NCBI GenBank assembly: GCA_964016985.1
Contig: OZ024821.1
Span: forward strand, 18,994,855 to 19,058,854
Reading direction: 5' to 3'
DNA: 64,000 bases
Source of the DNA: Anodontia alba
Lineage: Eukaryota > Mollusca > Bivalvia > Lucinida > Lucinidae
Shown: positions 23,945 to 35,685 of the stretch, in pieces
Layout of the letters: each line of letters opens with the position of its first letter
How positions within the stretch are numbered: the first letter of the stretch is position 1
Made by a program: the position numbers and the translations under genes
The notes under the pieces: generated by a model
Told to the model about the DNA's origin: nothing
Seen by the model: only the letters and a program-made list of their open reading frames with translations
Databases searched by the model: none

Positions 23945-25308
23945 ACAAGTCACCCCAATGTTTCCTAGCAAATTTGGAGTCAATTGGCCTTTCGGTTCAG
24001 GAGAAGAAGCAAAAAATAGATTTTCAAAATGGCTGTCATGGTGGCCATCTTGGATTTCCGATTGGAACAATTTTAGCTATTTTTGATCTATAAGTCACCC
24101 AAATGCTTCCTACCATGTTTGGAGTCAATTGGCTTTGGGTTAAGGAGAAGAAGCAAAAAATAGATTTTCAAGATGGCTGCCATGGCGGCCATCTTGGATT
24201 TCCGATCAGCATGATTTTAGCTATTTTTGATCTACAAGTCACCCCGATGCTTCCTAGCAAGTTTGGAGTCAACTGGCCTTTCGGTTCATGAAAAGAAGCG
24301 AAAAATAGATTTTCAAGATGGCAGCCATGGCGGCCATCTTGGGATTTCAGATCGGCACGATTTTAGCTATTTTTTATCTACAAGTCACCCCAATGCTTCC
24401 TAGTAAGTTTGGAGTCAATTGGCCATTCGGTTCAGGAGAAGAAGCGAAAAATAGATTTTCAAGATGGCGGCCATGGCAGCTATCTTGGATTTCCGATCAG
24501 CACGATTTTAGCTATTTTTAATCTACAAGTCACCCTGATGCTTCCTACCAAGTATCGAGTCAATTGGCCCAGGGGTATAGGATGAGTAGGCTTTTAAAGC
24601 AATTGTTGATGCCGCACGACATTGACTGACCACAATAGCTCACCATGAGCACTTTGTGCTCAGGTGAGCTAAAAATAGACTTTCATAATGGCGGCCATCT
24701 TGAATTTCCCATCATATAATTTTACCTATTTTTTATCTACAAGTCACCCCGATGCTTCCTAACAAGTTTCAAATCAATTGGCCTTTTGGTTCAGGAAAAG
24801 AAGCGAAAAATAGATTTTCAAGATGGCCGCCATCTTGGATATCCGATTGGAACAATTTTTGATCTACCAGTCACCCTGATGCTTCCTGCCAAGTTTCATG
24901 TCAATTGACCTTTTGGTTCAGGAGAAGAAGCGAAAAATAGATATTCAAGATGGCTGCCATGGGGGCCGCCTTGGATTTCCGATCGGAACGATTTTAGCTA
25001 TTTTTGATCAATAAGTGACCTTGATGCTTTCTACAAAGTTTCGAGTCAACTGGTCTTTGGGTTCAGGAGAAGTAGCGAAAAATAGTTTTTCAAGATGGCT
25101 GCCATGGCGTCCATCTTGGATTTCTGATCAAACTGATTTTAGCAATTTTTAATCTACAAGTCACCCCGACGCTTCCTAACAAGTTCCGAGTCAAAATTGG
25201 CCCAGTGGTGCAGGAGTAGGCTTTTAAAGCAATTGTTGATGCCGCACTACGCACAACGGACATTGACTGATCACAAGAGCTCACTTTTTGCTCAGTCGAG
25301 CTAAAAAT
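23945..25308 (+). mobile_element. ~146-bp tandem array ending in two family 1 hairpin tails
   Basis: Units carry 'caagtcaccccgatgcttcc', 'gttcaggagaagaagcgaaa' and 'aagatggcggccatggcggc'. The array is broken at 24605-24675 by a tail: GATGCCGCACGACATTG, then hairpin CTCACCatGAGCACtttGTGCTCaGGTGAG and CTAAAAA. A second tail of the same type ends it at about 25230-25308. These tails resemble those of the family 1 elements at 1826, 36448 and 39780 although the internal units are unrelated. So the same tail family carries a different satellite. No 5' motif is recognised to the left. Confidence 0.7.
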
Positions 25309-26185
25309 AAATTGAATGAAAACAATATCTGAGCACCCACTTATTATTTTGATGGCAGGAGGAAGGAACAAACAAACCACACCAGACTTAGAATGCACTG
25401 TAGTTCTCTGTATCAGCACTTGTATTCTAAAAATATCAGCGATAGTCCTTTATGCAGATGTGAAGCTACTAAAGACACAAACCATTACTTATTGCATTGT
25501 TCATTATTTCAAAACCATAGGCATGAAATGATGCAGTGTGTCTCCTAAATAGCAACCAAAACTGCAAAATCCCTACTGTGTGGAAATCTGACCTTAACAC
25601 TTGAAGAAAACAAACAACACTTCAATGCTGTCCACCCCTATATTACAAGAATGAAATGCTTCCAAGTACACTTATAACTACATACATGTAAATACAAAAT
25701 GATATGTAACTGCCTTGTACAGTGATATTCGGTAATGATCAAACACCATGGGCTAGATGAAATGGCCTCCTGGCTTTGAATTTGGCCTTACAGTTCTTTG
25801 TAAATTTAAATGCCAACCGACCTTCTTAAAATAATTATTTTGCATACAAACTGTACACCATGTGTAGTATTCATTTCTTACTCTTGTATCATTTAGTTAC
25901 TGTAAGCATCCACCATCCCTGCTGTATACAATGAAGCTGGTAGAGAGTAAGTTTCTACCTAAAGATTGGGTATAAAGACTGATATAACTGCAATAACAGT
26001 CGGGTAGCTGAAGTCTACAGTAACTATTTTACCGTCAGTAACTATTTATTTTTTCACTCCTCTATTTATGTATTTAATAGTGTGTTTTCTGTTTCTTTGT
26101 GACCTCATTACTTAGTTTCTGACTTCTTCTTCACTAAAAAGCATTATTTTTAAGACTAACCTAACAAGTCACACTACTGATATCT
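25309..26185. other. Repeat-poor, gene-free stretch
   Basis: No dispersed repeat or clear ORF is recognised. Because the minus-strand SNAPC4 gene should end in this direction, it may contain 3' untranslated sequence. An AATAAA on the minus strand lies near 26050. Confidence 0.4.
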
Positions 26186-26348
26186 TCATTCTATTGAAAT
26201 ATGGGATACAGATCTACAAAAGTCATCAGACTTTCTTCTGAATCCGTTTTGTTTATCCCTGTCTTGTTTTCCATTTCTCAATTTCTGTACGTTTGCCAGT
26301 TTAAAACTAAAGCGATGTTTAAACCAGCACAAAAGTTGTCTTCCTTGT
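26186..26348 (-). CDS. Weak candidate for the last SNAPC4 exon
   Basis: Exon E needs a following exon that starts with one base of a split codon. Within the first kilobase below it, an ATTTTAG at 26349-26355 could be an acceptor. The frame it opens fits that phase and runs 53 basic, hydrophilic codons (including QKLRNGKQDRDKQNGF) to a TGA. An AATAAA on the minus strand lies about 135 bases further on (near 26050). The polypyrimidine tract is poor, a phase match has a one-in-three chance, and no homology is recognised. The surrounding 25.3-26.4 kb is unusually free of repeats, which would suit a 3' untranslated region. Transcript data would decide it. Confidence 0.2.
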
Positions 26349-26388
26349 CTAAAATCTACCAAGTGTATCCAGTCCACTTAAGACCTGA

Positions 26389-26634
26389 GCCCAATTGTTC
26401 AAAGCATCGTTAGCTTAGCAAGCTTGTTAATGACAAACACATTAACTGTTGTAGTTAAGGTATTTTCAAATACACTGAATTTTTTTCTGCAAAAATGTGA
26501 GTAGTTTTTGCAATACAAAAGCTACTCCCATTTTTTCAGCAGAAAATATCAATGTATTTCCCATATTTCAAGATAGAAGTTTTAACATCAAGTTAGCTAT
26601 CAACCTCATTAAGTTTTGAACAACTGGGTCCTGA
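26389..26634. mobile_element. Palindromic MITE (GGGCCCAGTTG ends), copy 2
   Basis: It starts gagcccaattgttcaaagca and ends 'agttttgaacaactgggtcc'. The inner pair is 'tttttctgcaaaaatgtgag' and 'cccattttttcagcagaaaa'. Same family as 21085-21308. Confidence 0.65.
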
Positions 26635-27104
26635 ATAAAAACGTTTTTGTCACTTCAGGATGATACATGTGATATGAACATGTGTGAAAACGTTTTGGAA
26701 AGGAATTTTGTAAAATAAAATCTGTCGCTGGAACTGTAACTTGATCTCAGGGTAATTACAGGGGTTGGGGCTTGCAGTGAACAAATCTCTGGACTTGTAT
26801 CTAACATCAGTCCACGTACCAACTACATCCAGATACATTTTTCTTATTCCTCCTCAAAAATGTATGATGTGAGTACTCATTAGAACTGCCTAATGAGTAC
26901 CCACCATGTATGTTTACATGGGGAAAGAACAATACTTTTTGTTTGAAAAAAAAGGTACTTTATCTGAAGCTATGTCATGCACGGTAGACCGGTAGAGGTA
27001 AAAATTTATCTTTCTGCAAACTCCTTTTACCTGGAGCTCTGAATAAGCAAATCATATATAAATAAAACAAAAAAATAAAAAGAAATAATAAAATAAAAAC
27101 TTAC
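26635..27104. other. Intron 3' of SNAPC4 exon E
   Basis: Starts (minus strand) with the donor GTAAGT at 27104-27099. It contains one copy of the small palindrome with 'gagtactcattagaactgcc' and 'taatgagtacccacc' at about 26858-26920. No coding sequence. Confidence 0.5.
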
Positions 27105-28456
27105 CCAAATGTTCTTGTTATAATGTTCATCACCATTATCTCCATTTCTTCCTTTTCAGTCAGCTGTACATCACCCATCTGTTCCAAATCCTTGTATACC
27201 AGTTCAACCATTTTCAGTGGTTTACGACGTTTTTTCATCTGTCCCATGTCTCCATCAAGATTGTCATTAGATTGTAACTGATTTACATTTTGCAATCTTC
27301 TCTTTCTTCCTGAAGTACTAGAATCATGATTTATTTCCATTTCACTATCGCTATCTTCCAAACTACTGTCATCACTAAGAACAATATTATCTATATTTGA
27401 TTCACCATCAACATTTTCTTTCTCGGAGTCTTTATGTCCTTCAGTTTCCCCATTCTGCCCTAAAGCTGATGTTTGCGGCTGCAACAATTTGTTATCTTTA
27501 GGAGGTTTGACTGTTGATATCAAAGTTGGCCAGGTAAACATTGCCTGGAATCTGGCCTTTAATTGCGTAAACTCACGAGACTTCTTAACACATTCTATAC
27601 TTTCAACAAAAGAATTTTTCTCTAAATCACTGTCTAATTTTCTCCTTGCTCTTTTCTTTATTTCATTTTTATTTGGATTAATAATGGACAGTAAAGTTTT
27701 CATAAAAGGTGTGGCATCAGTCTTCGTTTTTTCATAAAATTCATTCCTTAGTTCTGCAACTTTAAATTCATAGCATGCTTTGTCAAACAATGTTTCTCTG
27801 TCATCTAAAAGTGCTCTAAGTGCCTGAAGATTAGTATAATTTGGTGGTATGAATGGTAGTTTTTTAGTATATGGTTGCACTTGAGCTGCTGACACAAAGG
27901 TACTACCACTTGACAAAGTAGGATTATTTGCATCAACATTAGAGCTCTGAGACTGATTATCAGTCTTTTGTGCAGTACTAACATTATCTGTAATATTTTT
28001 CAGCTGACCAGACTGATTTTCAGTTCTGCGGGAAACATCTGCATTTATGTCTGTGTTATTACTTTCCTTATTAGCACTGCCAGCATTATCTTTCACCTGA
28101 CTAGAATCAACATTATCACCAGGTTCACTTTTCTGAGCAGATTCCGTTTTTACAATGTTACTTTCATTTGGTGATCTGGCTGTTTTACTAGAACTAGTAG
28201 TGTCTTCATTATCATCATCTTCTGTAACGTTTAATTCCTTCCCTAATTCAAGCATTGCATTAATGCTTTCCTTCATCTCTATTTGGGGTTCTTTAGGTTT
28301 CCATAAGACACTGAATTTTGATCTTGATCTCAGACCATGTTTTATTTTCTCCGGCGGGGTTTTATCATTACCTTCCTGTGTTTTAAGAGTGGATGATATC
28401 TGTTTATATTCTTTTCTTGCCTTCTTAAAAGCTTGAATACTATCAACATCCATAGA
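27105..28456 (-). CDS. SNAPC4: SNAPC4 exon E, large C-terminal exon (~450 codons)
   Basis: The only long open frame in the window, 1,352 bases on the minus strand. It is bounded by acceptor TTTTTCTTTTTTCAG and donor G|GTAAGT, so the in-frame TAA just past the border is intronic. Counting from its first Met, residues 1-75 are charged and helical, and 76-190 are a low-complexity Ser/Asn/Asp/Thr linker. Residues 199-227 contain LPFIPPNYTNLQALRALLDD, and 284-316 contain REFTQLKARFQAMFTWPTL. These two blocks match, in order and spacing type, the C-terminal 'LP-x-x-PP ... L-x-AL-x-x-LL' and 'L-x-ARF-x-A-F-T-x-P-x-L' blocks I recall from vertebrate SNAPC4, the region reported to bind SNAPC2 (SNAP45). 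The tail is acidic, then has basic NLS-like clusters (GRKRRLQ, KKRRK). It ends with two bases of a split Gly codon, so at least one more exon is expected. Identification is by remembered family pattern, not alignment. Confidence 0.85.
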
Positions 28457-29713
28457 CTGAAAAAAGAAAAACTAAATACAGGCCTTCAAGATCACTTGGA
28501 AAGACGTTTTTCTCTGTGTCCTTTTATTTGAAATTAAAAGCTAAAAATTAAAATCTTATTACAAATCAATTGTCTTTTTTGTTTTTGTGCTTTTTATGTC
28601 TGTTTCATGGCTCACTGGGATTCAACTGGTGGTTTTCTTTTGCTCCAGTATTCCAGTGGTGTTGTTTGACAACCAAGGGATCTACAAGTGCCTCAACATG
28701 TTTCTGTTGAGTCATCATCTTTTGCTTCATATTAGGCTTTATCTGTGATTTATTTGTTGCCCATAATGATTCATGAATGAGTTAGATCACCTCCACATGG
28801 ACTGAACAACTATATCTTTTACCACTATGGAAACTGAGGGCTAAGGTTGGGATCCCGTAAAGCTAGCTTAAGCCCCCAGTAATTCATTACTGAATGTTCC
28901 AAGAAGATTCTTTCTTTGTGGAACTTTTTGTTAATTGTTACACTTTCTAATGTTTTTCTTTTAACAAGTATGTAAGTTTAGGATATACTCAATTAAATTT
29001 GGGTAATACAGCTGCCACTTTTTTGGGAAAGAGTTGCCAACTCTGCTTGTCATTTGTTCATTTTGTGACTGCTTGTTTGTATTTGTCTGTCTTTCCTTTG
29101 GTGTTGGAGGCTTGATGTACATCTGACTGTATTAGTTCCTGAGTTCACTTATTTACTTCTCAAATATTTACCATACAATTTAATTTACAGGCAAAAATGA
29201 GTCTGAGACTGACCTATGCAATTTCTATTGAAAACTGATTTTTTTTAAAAATTGTCACATAAGAAAATATATTTTGCTTTCCTTCAATGATTTGTTAGTT
29301 AATAACATTTCACAACAATATTGTGAAATCTTCAGAAACTTTATATGAGTGGCACTTGTTAAAAAGGTACCAACCTACCCTATCAATTTTTGCATAATCT
29401 GCAGCCAGTTTTACTATGATAAGAAAGAAAACATTATTATTTTTTTAAAAAACCAATGGTGCATAGGTAGTTATCAATTACAAATCAGATCTGCACAATA
29501 TCAAAGCACATAACAAGTTTGGGGATAATAATTGATATTTACTCAGTTATCTTCCAGAAACTAAAATACAGACATACGGATGGACACACAGACAACCAAT
29601 GTGAAACTGTAATATCCTGTCACTATTATGTGACGTGGTATGAAAAGTATGGGAATAAATGTTGGGAACTTTAGGGTATTTATTGTGTTTTGGATAATAA
29701 CAGTTAATATTAC
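28457..29713 (-). other. SNAPC4 intron D-E (1.26 kb)
   Basis: Intron between exons D and E, GT...AG bounded and AT-rich. No coding sequence is recognised. The part from about 29430 to 29660 looks like a decayed satellite-element end of the 'TACCCC' family: a phrase like 'aaatcagatctgcacaatatcaa', then 'cagacatacggatggacac', then an eroded hairpin around 29628-29655. Confidence 0.6.
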
Positions 29714-29796
29714 CTTCAGCATAAGTAAGAGTGACTTTCTTCTCAGCCTTTCCTGCTCCTCTGTAGATTGTTGGCTTTCAAACACTTGCCGAGGAA
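29714..29796 (-). CDS. SNAPC4: SNAPC4 exon D (short internal exon, 27 codons)
   Basis: Short minus-strand exon of 83 bases: acceptor AATTTTTACAG, two bases completing the split codon from exon C, 27 codons, then donor GTAATA. The peptide reads PRQVFESQQSTEEQERL then RRKSLLLMLK, a charged, probably helical stretch. Both phases fit the neighbours (phase 2 in, phase 0 out to exon E). The exon is short and alone would be unconvincing; frame agreement on both sides is the main support. Confidence 0.68.
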
Positions 29797-30527
29797 CTGT
29801 AAAAATTAGTTAACAACATTGCTGTGAAAATATCTGATTTTTTTTGCATTAAAATCTCAGCGAAGATAAGAGAAAAGTCAAGGGAGTGCCACAATCACAA
29901 AATGCAGCCCTTCCCAGACAACAAGAGGAAGAGGAAACAGACAAAACCAAACAAGCCCAAATCGAACAAACGTACAAAAAGCACTAAGATTAGCTCTCTC
30001 TTCCAAAAGCAAGGTGATCTCAATGCTCAAAGGACTGAAAAAACACAAGAACAAAATAACACAAGGCAAAACTTATTTCTTTGGGATCACTGGGCCCATT
30101 CTGGTTATTTTGAAAATAAAATACCACTTAAGCCGGCGCTAGGGGGTGTATGCAGCCTCGCAAACTACAAGGTTGCACATGAAGAGACTCAATCAAACCG
30201 AGTCTCCGATTTTCGTGATTTTGTGTGTTCTTTGTTTCCAAAGGCAATCGTTTTTGACTTTTAAAACAAATTGCCTCATAGAATAAACCACAAAGCACAA
30301 AGAGTAACACCGGGACCACCACCTTAGAACGGTCAGTAGAATAAACCATAGGGGTGGGGGTGGGGGAAGGGTTTAAAGCACTTTTACAGCCGACTAACTT
30401 CACCTTGGGTCCCGATGCCACTCTTAATCACAACTAGTTAAACAGAAAGCAATATGGGCAGCTGTTGAAGGTGACCAAAATGCTAGCATCACAACACAAC
30501 TAGTAACTAGAGCTGGTGTTTGTAAAA
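29797..30527. other. Intron C-D part: unique and duplicated DNA
   Basis: A-rich DNA without a convincing gene. 30270-30430 (phrases 'gaacggtcagtagaataaac' and 'gtcccgatgccactcttaat') recurs as a diverged direct copy at about 34835-34970. 30446-30503 ('aatgctagcatcacaacaca') recurs at 33060-33120. The satellite elements therefore sit between direct duplications of host or older repeat DNA. Confidence 0.5.
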
Positions 30528-33060
30528 CACTATGCCCCCAACTGCCTGACTCTAACACTGTTTGACTCCAACACTGCTTAGCCATGACGGTAACAACAGT
30601 ACAAATATATGATTTCAATGTTATTTTATCAAAGGGAAATAACTCTAAAACAGGAGATGATTGGGATAAGAAAAAAATACGGATCACCTATTTTTTCATG
30701 AGGAATCAAAACATGAAATTTCAAAACATTAGCATACATGGTTCTAAACTTATGCTATACACAATAAAGCAACGACATTAAATGGCCCGAAATTGTGAAG
30801 GGCCATAACTCCAACATTTCATTTAATTGGTTCAAAATTTATTCAGGTGATCTCCTCCTCAATCCCAATCAGTATACCAAATATCATGGCTCTAGCTTAC
30901 ATACTTTTGAGATATCTTGCTGAAAAAGTCAAAATGCCTAGAACTACAAAGGGCCATAACTACATCAATTTTTCATGGAATTCCCTAAAAAACAAACCAG
31001 GTAATCTCCACATCATCCCCAATCAGCAAATAATATTTCAAGACCCTAGCTTAAGTGCTTTTCGAGAAATCTTGCTGACAAGGTCAAAATGAGCAGAACT
31101 GCAAAGGGCCGTAACTTTATCAATATTTTCATGGAATTCTCTCAAAATATAATTGGGTAATGTACACATCATTCCCACTCCCTGTATCGAATTTCAAGAA
31201 CCCAGCTTAAATACTTTTCAAGATATCTTGCTCACAAGATTTAATTCTGATTTTTTTCAAAGGGGCATAACTTTAAATAAACATGCTAGACAAGAAACAA
31301 AATACGGGTCGGCTATTTTTTCATTGGGAACCCAAATATAAAATTTCAAAACCCTAGCGTGCAGGGTTCTTAAGATATGGCATGCACAAAAAAAGCTTGA
31401 TGAACGGACCAACAGTCGGACGGACAAATGAAGGCAAAATAATATGCCCCATCAATTTCATTCGAAACTGGGGGCATAATCAGGTCATCTACTCATCGCT
31501 ACCAATCTATTCATCAAGTTTCAAGGCTCCAGCTTCAATAGTTTTTGAGATATTTTGTTCACAAGGGAAACATGCCCAAATTTACAAAGGGCCATTACTT
31601 ATGAAATATTTTTCAGAATTTACAAAAAAATTAATCATGTCATCTACTCATCATTACCAATCAATTCACCAAGTTTCAAGTCTCTAGCTCTAATAGTTTT
31701 TGAGATATTTTGCTGACAAGATAAAAATGCCCAAAATAACAAAGGGGCATAACTCAAGAAGTATATTTCAAAATTTCTTCAAAAGTTAATCAGGTTGTCT
31801 ACTCATCACTACCAGTCTATTCATCAAGTGTCAAGGCTCTAGTTCCAACAGTTTTTTAGATATTTTGCTGACAAGGTAAAATTGCCCAAAATTACAAAGG
31901 GCCATAACTCATGAAGTATTTTTCAGAATTTCTTCAAAAATTAATCAGGTCATCTACTCATCACTACAAATCCATTTACTAAGTTTCAAGGCTCTAGCTC
32001 TAACAGTTTTTGAGATATTTTGCTGACAAGATAAAAATGCCTAAAATTACAAAGGGGCATAACTCAAGAAGTATATTTCAAAATTTCTTCAAAAGTTAAT
32101 CAGGTTGTCTACTCATCACTACCAGTCTATTCATCAAGTTTCAAGGCTCTAGCTTCAATAGTTTTTGAGATATTTTGCTGACAAGTTAAAAATGCCATAA
32201 ATTACAAAGGGCCATAACTCATGAAGTGTTTTTCAGAATTTCTTCAAAAGTTAATCAGGTCATCTACACATCACTACAAATCCATTTACTAAGTTTCAAG
32301 GCTCAAGCTCTAACAGTTTTTGAGATATTTTGCTGACAAGGTAAAAATGCCCAAAATTACAAAGGGCCATAACTCAAAAGACATTTTTCAAAATTTCTTC
32401 AAAAGTTAATCAGGTTGTCTACTCATCACTGCCAGTCTATTCATTAAGTTTCAAGGCTCTAGCTCCAACGGTTTTTGAGATATTTTGCTGACAAGATAAA
32501 AATGCCCAAAATTACAAAGGGCCATAACTCATGAAGTATTTTTCAGAATTTCTTCAAAAGTTAATCAGGTCATCTACTCATCACTACAAATCCATTTACT
32601 AAGTTTCAAGGCTCTAGCTCTAACAGTTTTTGAGATATTTTGCTGACAAGGTAAAATTGCCCAAAATTACAAAGGGCCATAACTCAAGAAGTATTTTTCA
32701 AATTTCTTCAAAAGTTAATCAGGTTGTCTACTCATCACTACCAGTCTATTCATCAAGTTTCAAGGCTCTAGCTTTAATAGTTTTTGAGATATTTTGCTGA
32801 CAAGATTGCATCCATATTTTTTCAAAGGGCCATAACTCAGAAAAGGGGCATAATCCTGTCAAGAACAAAAAATACGTGTCAGCTATTTTTTCATGAGGAA
32901 TCCATATATGAAATTTCAAAACAGTAGCATTCACGGTTTTAAAGTTATGCTATGCATCAAAAAGCGTGACGAACGGACGGACGGACGGAAGGACGGATGG
33001 ACGGACGAACAACCCAGAAGCAATATGCCCCTCCAACTTCTTTGAAGTTGGGGGCATAAA
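30528..33060 (+). mobile_element. Satellite-carrying element, family 3 (TATGCCCCCAACT end)
   Basis: The 5' motif CTATGCCCCCAACTGCC is near 30529. The interior has about a dozen ~154-bp units with 'aaagggccataactcatgaa', 'tcatcactaccaatctattc' and 'gtttttgagatattttgctg'. A (GACG)n-type microsatellite lies at about 32970-33010. The 3' hairpin TATGCCCCtCCAACTTC-ttt-GAAGTTGGGGGCATA then ends in AAAAAG (about 33023-33060). A second, older tail lies inside at about 31404-31483 (ggacggac ... atgccccatcaatttc ... gaaactgggggcataa), so two elements or two rounds of growth are joined. No protein is coded. Confidence 0.7.
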
Positions 33061-33150
33061 AAGAAAGCAAAGTAGGAAGCTATTGAAGACGGTGGCCACA
33101 ATGCTAGCATCACAACACATATAGAACAAGCAAATTCCATGGGGAATTTA
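33061..33150. repeat. Direct duplicate of 30446-30503
   Basis: 'aagaaagcaaagtaggaagc' and 'aatgctagcatcacaacaca' match the stretch just 5' of the family 3 element with a few changes. Confidence 0.55.
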
Positions 33151-34807
33151 TGTCCCCCGCCTTATTTTTATTTGAGGTGTTAAAAATGGTAAAGTTAACC
33201 AGAGGACCATTGGTCCTGTATCAATTACCTAAGTATTGAAGCAGGAAACCAGTGATAAAAAATAATTTCAAGATTCTGAAAAAAAACCACATGCATATCT
33301 TCAGACCATCCTTAAAGCACCTGTAAAGTTTCAAAGGATCGGCTTAAAACTGTGGTAGGAGTTACGGGGTCAAGGTACCTACTCCCTATACGCTTCTGTA
33401 GTATTAGAACTCAAAAAATGTCTACGTTAAAAATGCAGAAAAAGTATTAAAAAAATTATTTCAGGATTCTGAAAAAAAACACATGCATATTCAGGCCATC
33501 CTAAAAGCCCTTGTAAAGTTTCAAAAGGATGGAACAAAAACTGTGGGAGGAGTTAAGGGGACAAGGTACCTGCACCCTATACACTTCTGTAATATTAGAA
33601 CTCAAAAAATGTCTAAGTTAAAAATGCGGAAAAAGTAATAAAAAATTATTTCAGGATTCTGAAAAATCCACCTGCATATTTTCAGGCCATCCTAAAAGCC
33701 CACGTAAAGTTTCAAAAGGATCGGTCAAAAACTGTGGGAGGAGTTAAGGGGACAAGGTACCTACTCCCTATAGACTTCTGTAATATTAGAACTCAAAAAA
33801 TGTCTAAGTTCAAAAAGTGTAAAAAGTGATAAAAAATAATTTCAGGATTCTGAAAACACCACATGCATATCTTCAGACCATCCTTAAAGCACCTGTAAAG
33901 TTTCAAAAGGATCGGCCAAAAACTGTGGGAGGAGTTAAGGGGACAAGGTACCTGCTCCCTATATACTTCTGTAGTATTAGAACTTGAAAAATGTCTAAGT
34001 TAAAAATGCGGAAAAAGTGATAAAAAATGATTTCAGGATTCTGAAAAATCCACATGCATATCTTCAGGCCATCCTGAAAGCCCATGTAAAGTTTCAAAAG
34101 GATAGGCCAAAAACTGTGGGAGGAGTTAAGGGGACAAGGTACCTACTCCCTATACGCTTCTGTAATATTAGAACTCAAAAAATGTCTATGTTCAAAATGT
34201 CCAAAAAGTAATAAAAATTAATTTCAGGATTCTGAAAAAAACACATGCACATCTTCAGACCATCCTTAAAACACCTGTAAAGGTTCAAAAGAATCGGCCA
34301 AAAACTGTGGGAGGAGTTAAGGGGACAAGGTACCTGCTCCCTATATACTTCTGTAGTATTAGAACTAAAAAAATTAAGTTAAAAATGCGGAAAAAGTGAT
34401 AAAAAATTATTTCAGGATTCTGAAAAAACCACATGCATATCTTCAGGCCATCCTAAAAGCCCATGTAAAGTTTCAAAAGGATCAGCCAAAAACTGTGGGA
34501 GGAGTTAAGGGGACAAGGTACCTACTCCCTATAGACTTCTGTAATATTAGAACTCAAAAAATGTCTAAGTTAAAAATGCGGAAAAAGTGATAAAAAATTA
34601 TTTCAGGATTCTGAAAAAACCACATGCAAATCTTCAGACCATCCTTAAAACACCTGTAAAGTTTCAAAAGGATCGGACAAAAACTGTGGGAGGAGTTAAG
34701 GGGACAAAGTACCTACTAAAAACTCGGAACCACGCGCCACGCACCACACCCCACGGAAAACCAAAAACAGTGTCCCTCCACTTTTCTTCGAAAAGGCGGG
34801 GGACAAA
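33151..34807 (+). mobile_element. Satellite-carrying element, family 4 (GTCCCCCGCC end)
   Basis: The 5' motif TATGTCCCCCGCC is at about 33150-33162. About eight ~190-bp units follow, each with 'aaaactgtgggaggagttaa', 'ggggacaaggtacctactcc' and 'aaaaagtgataaaaaattat' (near 33349, 33538, 33728, 33918, 34110, 34302, 34489, 34680). A short CACGC-rich stretch precedes the 3' hairpin GTCCCTCCacTTTTC-ttc-GAAAAggcGGGGGAC and AAAAAA (about 34771-34810). The last stem strand complements the 5' motif. The plus-strand frames in the units are repeats of each other, not genes. Confidence 0.75.
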
Positions 34808-35265
34808 AAATAGAAAGCAATGCGGGAACCACAAAGCTACAAAGAATAAGAACAACACCAGGACCAATCCCTTAGAATGGTCAGTAGAATAAACTACCAG
34901 GTGGGGGGGGGGGGGGGGTGTGGTGGAGGGCAACTTCACCCAAGGTCCCGATGCTACTCTTAATACAGAAATACATAAAAATTTGGTTCGCATGAAGGCT
35001 CCCAACTCAGTCAGTGCATCAAGTGAAAACATAAAAATCAAATTAATCACTATGATAAACAAAGATGAGTACTCATGGCTGTGTGCCAGAGTAAATGAAA
35101 ACCAATAGTTGAACCAAGGTGGGCCAAGCCAAAGACATATCGTCAAGCCCCAACCCACTGGTTAAAGTTTTACGAAGAGGCAATCTTTTTGTCTGCCCCC
35201 GAACCGCCATCGTGCAATTAAAGAGTGAAGAAAAGCCATCAACAATGATTGGATTGATAACTAGG
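34808..35265. repeat. Duplicated flank with G homopolymer
   Basis: 34835-34970 is a diverged direct copy of 30270-30430. A run of about 15 G lies near 34903-34917. No gene is recognised in 34970-35265. Confidence 0.5.
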
Positions 35266-35685
35266 CATGCAATTTAACTTCAAGATACCTTGACGATTTA
35301 TTAAATATTGACAATATTTACTTTGACCAAATGGTGGACCGGATATATCCTACAGAACTCCAGTTAAATAGAGCAAATTCTTCCGATACCGAGGCACCTT
35401 TTTTGGATTTGAATCTATGTATATCTAATGGTACAGTTTCCACCAAAATTTATGATAAACAAAACGATTTTGATTTTGATATAGTCAATTTCCCTTTTCT
35501 GGATGGCGATGTCCCCGGCGTACCTCATATGTGGTATACATATCTCAACTTATAGGATTCGCCAGAGCTTCTTCAAATCTTAGTGACTTTAACTACCGTA
35601 ATAAGCCCTTACTGCCAAGCTTCTTAGGCAGGGCTATCGTTATTTTAAACTTCATAAGATGTTTTCGAAGGTTAGGAAATAATGA
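35266..35685 (+). pseudogene. Reverse transcriptase fragment with YLDD motif, frameshifted
   Basis: Plus strand from about 35283 reads the catalytic motif SRYLDDLLNIDN. It continues with RANSSDTEAPFLDLNLCI and KIYDKQNDFDFDIVNFP. Near 35515 the frame shifts; the next frame gives VYISQLIGFARASSNLSDF. Near 35605 it shifts again. At least two frameshifts and an upstream stop make it dead. The 'Y-[LVI]-DD-L-x-N' then 'FLDL-x-x ... K-I-YDK' order is that of retroelement reverse transcriptases; Penelope-like is my best guess but the clade is not proven. It is abutted by a family 1 satellite element. Confidence 0.7.

Noticed and set aside
29824..30264. 146-codon lysine-rich plus-strand frame
   Set aside because: It is A-rich sequence read in a favourable frame, opposite to the gene strand, with no domain and no splice support.
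33903..34892. Several 60-100-codon frames with MIKNYFRILKK-type starts
   Set aside because: They are the same 190-bp satellite unit translated repeatedly.
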